In this document: positions 1 to 5,965 of the stretch, piece after piece
Layout: each line of letters begins with the position of its first letter
How positions within the stretch are numbered: position 1 is the stretch's first letter
Assembly: GCA_900321505.1 (NCBI GenBank)
Contig: ONWK01000133.1
Location: 1-6,910 of the forward strand
Reading direction: 5' to 3'
From: an uncultured Eubacteriales bacterium
Lineage (GTDB): Bacteria > Bacillota > Clostridia > Lachnospirales > Lachnospiraceae
DNA length: 6,910 nt
Notes under the pieces: generated by a model
What the model was told of the DNA's origin: nothing
Seen by the model: the letters and a program-made list of their open reading frames with translations, nothing else
The model's database searches: none
Translations under genes and position numbers: made by a program

Positions 1-1
1 A

Positions 2-298
2 ACTCAAGTATCAAAGGGATATAAATATAAGGTATGGTTTCTATGTCCGGTGTGTAATAACACATATGATTCATTGATATCAAATAAGATAAATGGATAT
101 GGAAAGTGTCCATATTGTTCACTGAGAAAAACTAGAGCAAGGAGAGTTCTGCAGGTTGAAACAGGCAAGACATTCAAAACGTTAAAAGAGGCAGCTAAGG
201 CTGTAGGGAAGGACGATTATCGACAAATATGGATGTGTTGCAAAGGTAAGTGCAAAACCGCATATGGCTACCATTGGAAATATACAGATGCTGAGTGA
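2..298 (+). CDS. 3' end of a zinc-finger / NUMOD1-domain protein (5' end outside window)
   Basis: The open frame runs from the left edge of the window to a TGA at 296-298, giving 98 visible residues with the N-terminus missing. The first part has two CxxC knuckles (CPVC at 44-55 and CPYC at 107-118) in a KVWFLCPVC...GKCPYC context, the pattern of treble-clef zinc-ribbon domains. The second part (about 134-280) reads VETGKTFKTLKEAAKAVG, then CCKGK and GYHWKY, which resembles the NUMOD1/IENR1 DNA-binding repeat found at the C-terminus of HNH and GIY-YIG homing endonucleases. A GTG at 50 could be called as a start, but it would split the first zinc knuckle and has no convincing ribosome site, so the gene almost certainly begins upstream. 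No nuclease motif lies in the visible part. DNA binding is inferred from the modules, and the catalytic role is unknown. By hand count bases 1-300 are about 37% GC, lower than the operon downstream, which fits a mobile or accessory origin. Confidence 0.72.
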   Translation, partial: TQVSKGYKYKVWFLCPVCNNTYDSLISNKINGYGKCPYCSLRKTRARRVLQVETGKTFKTLKEAAKAVGKDDYRQIWMCCKGKCKTAYGYHWKYTDAE

Positions 299-364
299 AT
301 AGCGTACAGAATTAGTATTTAAATCTTTAGCAAGTAAAATTGCTATCTAATATTTGATTATTGG

Positions 365-386
365 AGAGCGTATATACGCTCTTTTT
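365..386 (+). terminator. Likely Rho-independent terminator of the zinc-finger gene
   Basis: AGAGCGTATATACGCTCT (365-382) is a perfect 18-base palindrome and is followed directly by T residues to 386. In RNA it would fold as an AGAGCG/CGCUCU stem around a UAUAUA loop, then a U-tract. The stem is short, so strength is moderate. It lies 66 bases after the upstream stop codon and before the candidate promoter of the PTS operon, which is the right place to separate the two units. The symmetry means a protein-binding site is an alternative reading. Confidence 0.62.
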
Positions 387-403
387 CATATTTGGATTAT
401 GGG

Positions 404-445
404 TTTCACTTGTTTCGTGAAAAAGTATATTTGATTAGTGAAAAA
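404..445 (+). promoter_or_regulatory. Candidate operator: GTGAAA repeats upstream of the PTS operon
   Basis: TTTCAC (404-409) and GTGAAA (417-422) form an inverted repeat with a 7-base spacer. GTGAAAAA at 417-424 is repeated directly at 438-445, 21 bases (about two helical turns) further on. The inverted pair lies just upstream of the proposed -35 element, where MtlR-type activators usually bind. Binding by the operon's own regulator is an inference. The motif is short and A-rich, so chance is a real alternative. Confidence 0.3.
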
Positions 446-460
446 AAATAGAAATATATT
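431..460 (+). promoter_or_regulatory. Candidate sigma-A-type promoter of the PTS operon
   Basis: TTGATT (431-436) as -35 and TATATT (455-460) as -10 are separated by 18 bases, each close to the vegetative consensus. The transcript would start near 467, only about 15 bases before the regulator's ATG, so the leader would be very short. The region is extremely AT-rich, which makes chance matches easy. It is nonetheless the best match between the terminator and the first operon gene. Confidence 0.4.
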
Positions 461-467
461 AATTATA

Positions 468-475
468 GAAAGGTG
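468..475 (+). promoter_or_regulatory. Ribosome binding site of the regulator gene
   Basis: GAAAGGTG (468-475) ends 6 bases before the ATG at 482, with the AGG core ending 8 bases before it. A GTG at 473 is in the same frame but lies inside this site and has nothing suitable upstream, so ATG 482 is the better start. Confidence 0.65.
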
Positions 476-481
476 AAAAGT

Positions 482-2368
482 ATGAATGAAAGGGAGCGCA
501 AAGTTTTAAGAATACTCTTGATGCAGGATGGTTGGATCACGACCAGAAGGATAGGTATGAGGCTAGCAGTGTCTGACAGAACAATCAAGTCTGATATCGC
601 TTCCATTCGCAGTCAGATTTCACCTGAGCAAATTGAAATAATATCAGAGCGTGGCAAGGGGATCCGTGCTGTGAGCAGGGATGAGGCTGTCAGGAATAGG
701 TATTTGGAAGTAGGCGGAGCTGCCGAAAACCTTCTTCCCGATATTATGTTTTCTATACTGGAACTCAGTGATCTGACATCTGAAGAGTTGTGTGAAACCT
801 ATTTTCTGAGCAGATCCGCACTGGAGATCAAGCTCAAAGAAATACGGGATTTTCTGATTCAGGAAGGCAATTATCTGGTGCTGGAGAAAAGAAATAAGTT
901 CTTGCATATAAGTGGTGAAGAACATCGGAAGAGGCAGCTGATCCAGTCCCTTATAATCAATGGCCGCAACACTTTGGATCTTGATGTTTACAGTAGATAT
1001 CTGAATGCTGATATGCTTCGCTACGCACATGAGACGCTTCTGTCGTGTTTAAGCGAGGCAGGGATCATGATCAGTGACATCAATATCGTCAGGGTTGCGG
1101 TGGCTGTTTCGGTCGCTGTTTCAAGGATACAGGTTGGATTCACATTGAGTGAGGGTCAGAGCACGGAGCATAAAAATGTCTGCTATGAGTGTGCGAAAGC
1201 CGTAATGTGCGCTCTCGGCTATAGGTACAAAGTCATTGTCAATGACAACGAGATCCAGGCTCTTGCGTCCACAATCGCAATCAACCGGATTCTCGGAGCG
1301 AGAACGATTGATGATATCGAGCCGGGGGATGAGCCGTATCTGAATCTTGTCAGAGAACTGCTTGCTGAGGTCAAGGACGAATTCATGCTGAATCTGACGA
1401 ATGATGAAGAACTGATCGTCGGTCTTATGTGGCATTTCAAGAGGTTGTTCGAGCATAAGGAGCAGATCTTCAGATATATGAATCCGCTGCTCAACGATCT
1501 ACGAGATTCTTATCCGTACATATACGATGTAGCAGTGTTCCTCGGAAGAGACTTTGAGCACCGGCTAGGTCTGTCTGTTGATGAGAATGAGATCGGGAGC
1601 ATTGCAATCCATCTGGCCGCATCACTTGAAAGGCTCAAAAACTTCAATTACGACAGACCTGTCAAGGTTTTCATTATCTGTCACATGGGATATTCGAACA
1701 TGCAGTTCCTGATGGCCAAGCTGAGGTCCATGTATCAGGGCAATGTGATATTCTCGCCGGTGATCTCAAGTTATGATCTGAAGCTTCTTGATGATGACGG
1801 TGACTTGATTCTTTCGACGACTTCGATTGATTCTGCCAGTGTATCCTGCCCAGTCATTCACATCAGTCCTTATCTGAACAAGCATGATATCCGGAGGATC
1901 AATGAAGTACTCAATACTCGTTTCAACATGAACCTGAGAACAGAAGAAAGGCTTTTTCGGAGAGAGCTGTTCTTCCTGGATATGGATGCAAACTCGCGGG
2001 AAGAAGTGATACAGATCATGTCTTCACATTTGGCTTCACAGGGGATCATCCGCGATGGCTTCATGGAGTCAGTACTGAAGAGGGAACGGATGTCATCCAC
2101 TGTTGCCAGCAACCAAATCGCATTGCCGCATCCACTGGAAAACTATTCTATAGAAACCGCGATTGCTGTTGCGCTGCTGAGAAATCCGGTAAAGTGGGGC
2201 GAAAGAAATGCTCGGATCATCTTCATGATGTCTGTTTCAAAGAAGGACATTACCATTCTAAGACCGTTTTACGAAAAAATCGTTGATCTTGAAGAAGATG
2301 AGCAGAAAATGAGACGGCTCGAAAGTGTCAGCGGGTTTGATGATTTTATTGCCATATGGGAGGAATGA
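482..2368 (+). CDS. PRD-domain PTS transcriptional regulator (MtlR/BglG-type activator)
   Basis: This 628-residue protein probably activates its own operon in response to PTS phosphorylation. The domain order is that of MtlR-type activators: an N-terminal winged helix (about 1-70, recognition helix near SDRTIKSDI), a second Mga-like HTH (about 90-160), PRD1 (about 185-290), PRD2 (about 300-385), a GatB-like EIIB domain (about 393-480) and an EIIA type-2 domain (about 490-625). In PRD2, His318 (GLMWH) and His377 (SIAIHLAA) lie 59 residues apart, matching the paired HPr-target histidines of characterised MtlR proteins. Cys400 (IICHMG) and His550 (IALPHP) match the EIIB-like and EIIA-like modification sites. 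PRD1 appears to lack both usual histidines: the positions read as Ala near 208 (VAVSVAVSRI) and Thr (EIQALAST). The gene is first in the operon and ends one base before the EIIA start, so autoregulation and translational coupling are likely. The effector sugar is unknown. Confidence 0.9.
   Translation: MNERERKVLRILLMQDGWITTRRIGMRLAVSDRTIKSDIASIRSQISPEQIEIISERGKGIRAVSRDEAVRNRYLEVGGAAENLLPDIMFSILELSDLTSEELCETYFLSRSALEIKLKEIRDFLIQEGNYLVLEKRNKFLHISGEEHRKRQLIQSLIINGRNTLDLDVYSRYLNADMLRYAHETLLSCLSEAGIMISDINIVRVAVAVSVAVSRIQVGFTLSEGQSTEHKNVCYECAKAVMCALGYRYKVIVNDNEIQALASTIAINRILGARTIDDIEPGDEPYLNLVRELLAEVKDEFMLNLTNDEELIVGLMWHFKRLFEHKEQIFRYMNPLLNDLRDSYPYIYDVAVFLGRDFEHRLGLSVDENEIGSIAIHLAASLERLKNFNYDRPVKVFIICHMGYSNMQFLMAKLRSMYQGNVIFSPVISSYDLKLLDDDGDLILSTTSIDSASVSCPVIHISPYLNKHDIRRINEVLNTRFNMNLRTEERLFRRELFFLDMDANSREEVIQIMSSHLASQGIIRDGFMESVLKRERMSSTVASNQIALPHPLENYSIETAIAVALLRNPVKWGERNARIIFMMSVSKKDITILRPFYEKIVDLEEDEQKMRRLESVSGFDDFIAIWEE
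2358..2363 (+). promoter_or_regulatory. Ribosome binding site of the EIIA gene
   Basis: GGGAGG (2358-2363) lies inside the last codons of the regulator and ends 6 bases before the ATG at 2370. It decides the EIIA start in favour of 2370. A GTG at 2325 in the same frame would add 15 residues (starting SAGLMILLPYG) unlike EIIA proteins and would overlap the regulator by 44 bases. Confidence 0.75.
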
Positions 2369-2369
2369 G

Positions 2370-2855
2370 ATGAGCAAGACAGATGAAATTTTTCTCTTTG
2401 ATAAGAATCTGATCTTTATTGACGAGATATATAAGGACCAGGACGATCTTTTTGACACGATTGGATCAAGGCTTCACGAACTCGGGTACGCAAAGGAAAC
2501 CTTAACTGATGCGCTTAGGGCACGTGAAATAAAGTACCCGACAGGACTTCAGACTGAATCCATACCGATTGCAGTACCGCATGCGGACGAAGAGCATGTG
2601 GAGAAAGAAGGGATTGCGATTATTCGTCCGAGGATACCTGTATCGTTCGGGGAAATGGCATGTGAAAACAGCAAGATCGACGCGTTACTGATCTTTCTTC
2701 TATTACTGAAGAAAGGCGATAAGCATGTCGAGTGTCTTGAGATGCTCCTGACGATGACTCAGGATACATGCATGATAAAACGTCTGATGGAAGCAGACGG
2801 CCCGGAAGAAGTATATGGAATCATAGAAAACCAGTATCTGAAGCAGAACACATGA
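2370..2855 (+). CDS. PTS EIIA component, galactitol (GatA-like) family
   Basis: This 161-residue cytoplasmic protein belongs to the EIIA type-2 fold (mannitol/fructose/galactitol). It should accept phosphate from HPr on a histidine and pass it to EIIB. The active-site His is His71 in IAVPHAD, preceded by the family signature REIKYPTGLQT (about 52-62). Length is close to the roughly 150 residues usual for free-standing GatA proteins. The start at ATG 2370 is one base after the regulator stop and has a strong Shine-Dalgarno site within the regulator's last codons, so the two are probably translationally coupled. The protein is homologous to the regulator's C-terminal domain, but that domain is regulatory while this one should be the catalytic relay. 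Galactitol specificity cannot be inferred from EIIA, so the gat symbol is withheld. Confidence 0.9.
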   Translation: MSKTDEIFLFDKNLIFIDEIYKDQDDLFDTIGSRLHELGYAKETLTDALRAREIKYPTGLQTESIPIAVPHADEEHVEKEGIAIIRPRIPVSFGEMACENSKIDALLIFLLLLKKGDKHVECLEMLLTMTQDTCMIKRLMEADGPEEVYGIIENQYLKQNT

Positions 2856-2874
2856 AGATCTTAATGGGTAGTTC

Positions 2875-2891
2875 CATACCGCAAAGGTATG
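2875..2891 (+). other. Intercistronic hairpin between EIIA and EIIB
   Basis: CATACC (2875-2880) and GGTATG (2886-2891) pair perfectly around a GCAAA loop. No T-run follows, so it is not a standard terminator. It sits in the largest gap of the operon (92 bases) and could be an RNA processing or stability element. The remainder of the gap shows no open frame or clear promoter, only the EIIB ribosome site at its end. Confidence 0.35.
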
Positions 2892-2947
2892 ATAGCTGAA
2901 TAATTGTTGTCTCTGGAAAATAGGATGTGGGAAAAGGAGGTCAATGA

Positions 2948-3226
2948 ATGAAAAAAATAGTTGTAGCCTGCGGGAGTGGGGTTGCTACAAGCGAGACAGT
3001 AGCATTGAAGCTAAAACGGTTATTTGATGAGGATAATATCCCTGTTCAGATCGAAGCCGTTGATGTGAAAAGTGTTCATCTGTTTCTGAAGAATGCCGAT
3101 GCCTACGTGAGGATCGTTGCGGAAGGTCAGAATTATGACGTACCGACGGTCAGTGGGATTCCGTTCCTGACAGGAGTAGGAGCGAAAGCAGAATATGAAA
3201 AGCTGAAGAGTTTCTTAGGTTATTAG
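2948..3226 (+). CDS. PTS EIIB component, galactitol (GatB-like) family
   Basis: This 92-residue protein carries the cysteine that receives phosphate from EIIA and donates it to the sugar during transport. The N-terminus has the GatB signature: a short beta-strand, then Cys8 in ACGSGVATSETV, the phosphocysteine loop. The C-terminal VSGIPFLTGVGAKAEYEKL also matches GatB proteins (GMPFVSGVG in the E. coli protein). Length equals that of free-standing GatB, with no truncation. ATG 2948 follows AGGAGG (2935-2940) at 7 bases. Another ATG at 2944 is out of frame and stops after 27 codons. It follows EIIA after a 92-base gap with a small hairpin and precedes EIIC by 28 bases, the usual A-B-C order. 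Family assignment is secure, substrate is not. Confidence 0.93.
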   Translation: MKKIVVACGSGVATSETVALKLKRLFDEDNIPVQIEAVDVKSVHLFLKNADAYVRIVAEGQNYDVPTVSGIPFLTGVGAKAEYEKLKSFLGY

Positions 3227-3254
3227 GATTATTTAGAAAGGAGAATAGAGAATC

Positions 3255-4595
3255 ATGCAAGTATTACAGACAATATTCCAGGCGATTCTCGATCTGGATG
3301 CTACCGTATTTATGCCTATTATCATTCTGATACTTGGCCTGATCATGAGAATGAAATGGAAAGATATCATTCATTCTTCACTTTACATCGGGATCGCATT
3401 TATCGCAGTTAACATGGTAGTTAACTATCTGTATGAGGTCATGTCTCCTCCACTGCAGGCATTCGCAGAAAATACCGGCAAGCAGCTTACAGCGATAGAC
3501 CTTGGGTGGACTGCAGTATCAACGGTTGCATGGAGCTGGCCGTACATCTTCCTTATGTTCCCGATCCAGATTGGCATCAACATGCTGCTTCTGGCGATCA
3601 AGAAGACAGATGTACTGAACGTGGATATGTGGAACGTATGGCAAAAGGGATTTATCGCTGCAGTAGTCTATGGGCTGTCAGGAAGCCTAATTTTCGGTAT
3701 CGCAGTAGGTGCGATTGGCTGTGTATGTGAGCTTTACATTGGTGAAGTCATTCAGCCTGAGATTAAGAAAATCTGCGGAGCGGATAATGTTACATGCCCG
3801 CACTGGTGTCTGCTTCTCTGTGCACCTATGTATGCAGTAGACTTTTTCCTCAGAAAGATCCCGTTCCTCAACAAGAACTGGGATCTGAGCGGACTCAAGG
3901 AAAAACTGGGAATCTTCTCAGAAGCTCATATCATCGGATTCATCATCGGAACAATCGTAGCCCTCGTAGGAGGTACACCGATAACCGGAAGCATTCTGAT
4001 TGGTATCCAGTTAGCAGCTTGTCTCGTACTTCTCCCTCGTGCAGCTAAGATTTTCATGACGGCTCTTGCTCCGTTCTCAGAAGCAGCAGAGGCATTCATG
4101 AGAAAGCGCTTCCCGGGAAGAGATTTCATCATCGGACTAGACTGGCCGATCATGGCAGGAAGCCAGGAACTCTGGATCACATGTATCATCCTCGTTCCGG
4201 TGTTCATCGGACTTGCTCTTGCTGTTCCTGGAAACATCATGATGCCGCTCGCTGGTATTATGTGCGCGACACTTATGTCACCTGCAGTACTCGTTACCGG
4301 AGGAAATATCCTCAGATGCCTAATCCTCGGAGTGATCTTCATGGTACCGAATCTGTTGATCTCGTCCTGGTTCGCAGGTCCGATCTCGGATCTCGCAGTA
4401 AAATATGCAGGTTATGAACTCCCGGCAGGACAGCTCATCACCAGAAACCTCGAGGGTCCGATCTTCGACTTCGGCTGGGCTTATTTTGCAGACGGACACC
4501 TGCTCGGAATCCTGGTAATTGTGTTCTATTTGGGTTCTCTGTTCTTCTATGTCAGAAATTACAGAAAAGAATGCAAAGCAGTTACAGCAGAATAG
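3255..4595 (+). CDS. PTS EIIC component, galactitol (GatC-like) family membrane transporter
   Basis: This 446-residue integral membrane protein should form the sugar channel, with phosphorylation from EIIB on the cytoplasmic side. Many long hydrophobic segments are visible (for example about 17-33, 38-60, 86-116, 131-165, 222-240, 305-330, 350-372 and 415-438). Motifs shared with E. coli GatC include DLDATVFMPIIILILG near the N-terminus, NVDMWNVWQKGF, a loop with a PH pair (His183), FIIGLD (about 291-296) and AVPGN. Length is nearly that of E. coli GatC (451). The start has GAAAGGAG at 3236-3243, 11 bases upstream. An oddity is six cysteines between residues 156 and 189 (156, 158, 174, 181, 185, 189), around the loop that carries the PH pair. 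The family transports galactitol, arabitol and other sugars or polyols, so the substrate remains open. The stop codon overlaps the ribosome site of the next gene. Confidence 0.93.
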   Translation: MQVLQTIFQAILDLDATVFMPIIILILGLIMRMKWKDIIHSSLYIGIAFIAVNMVVNYLYEVMSPPLQAFAENTGKQLTAIDLGWTAVSTVAWSWPYIFLMFPIQIGINMLLLAIKKTDVLNVDMWNVWQKGFIAAVVYGLSGSLIFGIAVGAIGCVCELYIGEVIQPEIKKICGADNVTCPHWCLLLCAPMYAVDFFLRKIPFLNKNWDLSGLKEKLGIFSEAHIIGFIIGTIVALVGGTPITGSILIGIQLAACLVLLPRAAKIFMTALAPFSEAAEAFMRKRFPGRDFIIGLDWPIMAGSQELWITCIILVPVFIGLALAVPGNIMMPLAGIMCATLMSPAVLVTGGNILRCLILGVIFMVPNLLISSWFAGPISDLAVKYAGYELPAGQLITRNLEGPIFDFGWAYFADGHLLGILVIVFYLGSLFFYVRNYRKECKAVTAE

Positions 4596-4606
4596 GAGTA
4601 TAGAAA

Positions 4607-5905
4607 ATGAGGAATCCTGCAAAGATAGTAGCAGATACTGTAAGGCGCCTGTATGATGAGGGGCTAACCACAATGTCTGGGGGGAATCTGTCACTCAGGA
4701 CAGATAACGGAGATATATGGGTCACTCCAAGTGCACTTGATAAAGGTTTGCTTACAGAAGAGGATATGATGTGCGTTGCTTCGAACGGAGAGGTCCAGGG
4801 CAATACAAGAGTGACTTCAGAGTTTGTAGTGCACAAGGCGATTCTCGATGCCAGACCGGATAAGTCGGCTGTGCTTCATGCACACTCACCTTATACACTT
4901 GGATTCTCAACTGCACGCATCAGCCCGAATGTGGATGTCCTTGCTCAGGCCAGCAGGCGCATGGGTGACAGAATCAATATTTCACCATATCAGAAAGCAG
5001 GTAGTGCGAATCTTGCAAGAGAAGTAGCTAGTCATCTTTCAGGTGATTCTGTCATGACGATTCTGGAGAACCATGGATTGTTTACAGTAGGTGATTCATT
5101 GGATGATTGCTATTACAACGTGGAATATTTGGAATTATGTGCCAAGATCTGGATGTATTGCGCTCAGCTGTCCGCCAATCTGAGGGTTCTTACTGAGACA
5201 GAAAAGGAAGTGCTGAGGACATGGACAGCCAGTGTTCCGCAGCCTGATGATGCGCTGTCGGTCTGCGAAAATGAAATGACTGATGCATCGAGAATCTGTA
5301 CATATATGAAGCGGATGCAGAAACGCCGTATCAATACTTCGATATCCGGCAGCATGTCTGTACGGACGGGGGATGATTCATTCATCATTACACCTTTCTT
5401 TACTGACGTAAGAGATTTGACACCGGATAAACTTGTGAAAGTATCAAAAGGAAGGTGTGAGGCCGGCAAGTCTCCTGATGAAATGTGGGAACTCCATGAG
5501 GAGATCTATGAAAGGAATCCTGAAGTAACGACTATCATCACTGCTGTTCCGGAATACCTCTCGGCATTCTGCGCGTCAGATGAAGAACTGAGCTCTGAAC
5601 CGGTATGGGAAGCTTATTATCTGCTTCGTGATATACCTAAAGTAGAATTCGGAAGAGGCCGCGAATACTTCCAAAGTATCGCTGAACAGCTTGGGGAAAG
5701 AGTCCCGACTCTGATGATCAGAAATGATATGTACATTGTTACCTCAAATGATATCCAAGATGCTTATGATAAGGTAGAAGTGGCTGAATCGACGGCAAAG
5801 GGGACTGTATCGACATCACTTATCAAAAAACCGGTTAAGGTAGAGAAAGAAATAATCGATATGTATGACATGCTTCTGGAGAAGATGCTCTTTGGACGCG
5901 GATAA
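4607..5905 (+). CDS. Double-domain class II aldolase/adducin protein with a degenerate second domain
   Basis: At 432 residues this is about twice the length of a single class II aldolase such as FucA or AraD, and it reads as two related domains. Domain 1 (about 1-195) looks active: phosphate-binding SGGNLS (24-29), TPS (40-42), catalytic-type Glu72 in TSEFVVH, zinc ligands His91 and His93 (HAH) and His156 (NHGL). Domain 2 (about 222-395) keeps traces of the pattern (SGSMSV at 247-252, ITP at 261-263, WELH at 294-297), but HAH is replaced by TAV (312-314), NHG by RND (372-374), and by alignment the Glu by Met293, so it should not bind zinc. A charged tail of about 35 residues follows. Domain 1 probably cleaves or otherwise processes the sugar phosphate made by the PTS. 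Aldolase, epimerase and decarboxylase activities all occur in the superfamily, so the reaction is inferred. GGAG at 4595-4598 overlaps the EIIC stop, 8 bases before ATG 4607. Confidence 0.85.
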   Translation: MRNPAKIVADTVRRLYDEGLTTMSGGNLSLRTDNGDIWVTPSALDKGLLTEEDMMCVASNGEVQGNTRVTSEFVVHKAILDARPDKSAVLHAHSPYTLGFSTARISPNVDVLAQASRRMGDRINISPYQKAGSANLAREVASHLSGDSVMTILENHGLFTVGDSLDDCYYNVEYLELCAKIWMYCAQLSANLRVLTETEKEVLRTWTASVPQPDDALSVCENEMTDASRICTYMKRMQKRRINTSISGSMSVRTGDDSFIITPFFTDVRDLTPDKLVKVSKGRCEAGKSPDEMWELHEEIYERNPEVTTIITAVPEYLSAFCASDEELSSEPVWEAYYLLRDIPKVEFGRGREYFQSIAEQLGERVPTLMIRNDMYIVTSNDIQDAYDKVEVAESTAKGTVSTSLIKKPVKVEKEIIDMYDMLLEKMLFGRG

Positions 5906-5922
5906 GAATTATAAAGGGTTAA

Positions 5923-5948
5923 GGGGGAGCTGTTGAAACGGCTCCCCT
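5923..5948 (+). other. Strong intercistronic hairpin upstream of ptsH
   Basis: GGGGAGC (5924-5930) pairs with GCTCCCC (5941-5947). The inner bases extend the stem (T-G wobble, G-C, T-A) to ten pairs closed by a TGAA tetraloop, with a possible further G-T wobble at 5923/5948. The next bases are TCTGAGAAAGGG, so there is no U-tract and this is not an intrinsic terminator. It begins 17 bases after the aldolase stop and ends 4 bases before the ptsH ribosome site. Likely roles are protection of the upstream mRNA 3' end, a processing site, or control of ptsH translation. All of these are inferences. Confidence 0.6.
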
Positions 5949-5952
5949 CTGA

Positions 5953-5959
5953 GAAAGGG
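5953..5959 (+). promoter_or_regulatory. Ribosome binding site of ptsH
   Basis: GAAAGGG (5953-5959) ends 6 bases before ATG 5966. It rules out the upstream in-frame TTG at 5933, which would lie inside the loop side of the strong hairpin and add 11 residues not seen in HPr proteins. Confidence 0.75.
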
Positions 5960-5965
5960 TATGAA

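Noticed and set aside
328..345. Inverted repeat TAGCAA / TTGCTA with a 6-base spacer after the first gene
   Set aside because: The stem is only six AT-rich pairs and no T-run follows. The palindrome at 365-382 is a better terminator.
404..445. Catabolite-responsive (cre) site near the promoter
   Set aside because: No stretch fits the central AACG/CGTT pattern of the cre consensus with correct flanks.
644..1030. Open frame on the - strand inside the regulator gene
   Set aside because: It lies fully opposite a well-conserved coding region, has no family resemblance and no ribosome site. The same holds for the antisense frames at 1121-1494, 1870-2112, 3926-4342, 4320-4836 and 5164-5469.
2325..2369. 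Upstream GTG start for EIIA
   Set aside because: It would add 15 non-homologous residues overlapping the regulator, whereas ATG 2370 has an ideal ribosome site.
2861..2893. TATGAT (2888-2893) as a -10 for an internal promoter before EIIB
   Set aside because: The sequence 17 bases upstream (TGGGTA) matches the -35 consensus at only three of six positions, and the -10 overlaps the hairpin arm.
3506..4417. Extra + strand frames overlapping EIIC
   Set aside because: They are other-frame readings of the EIIC gene with no recognisable domains. The EIIC frame itself matches the GatC family throughout.
5933..5965. Upstream TTG start for HPr
   Set aside because: It lies inside a strong hairpin and would move the active histidine from position 15 to 26. 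ATG 5966 restores the canonical length and numbering.
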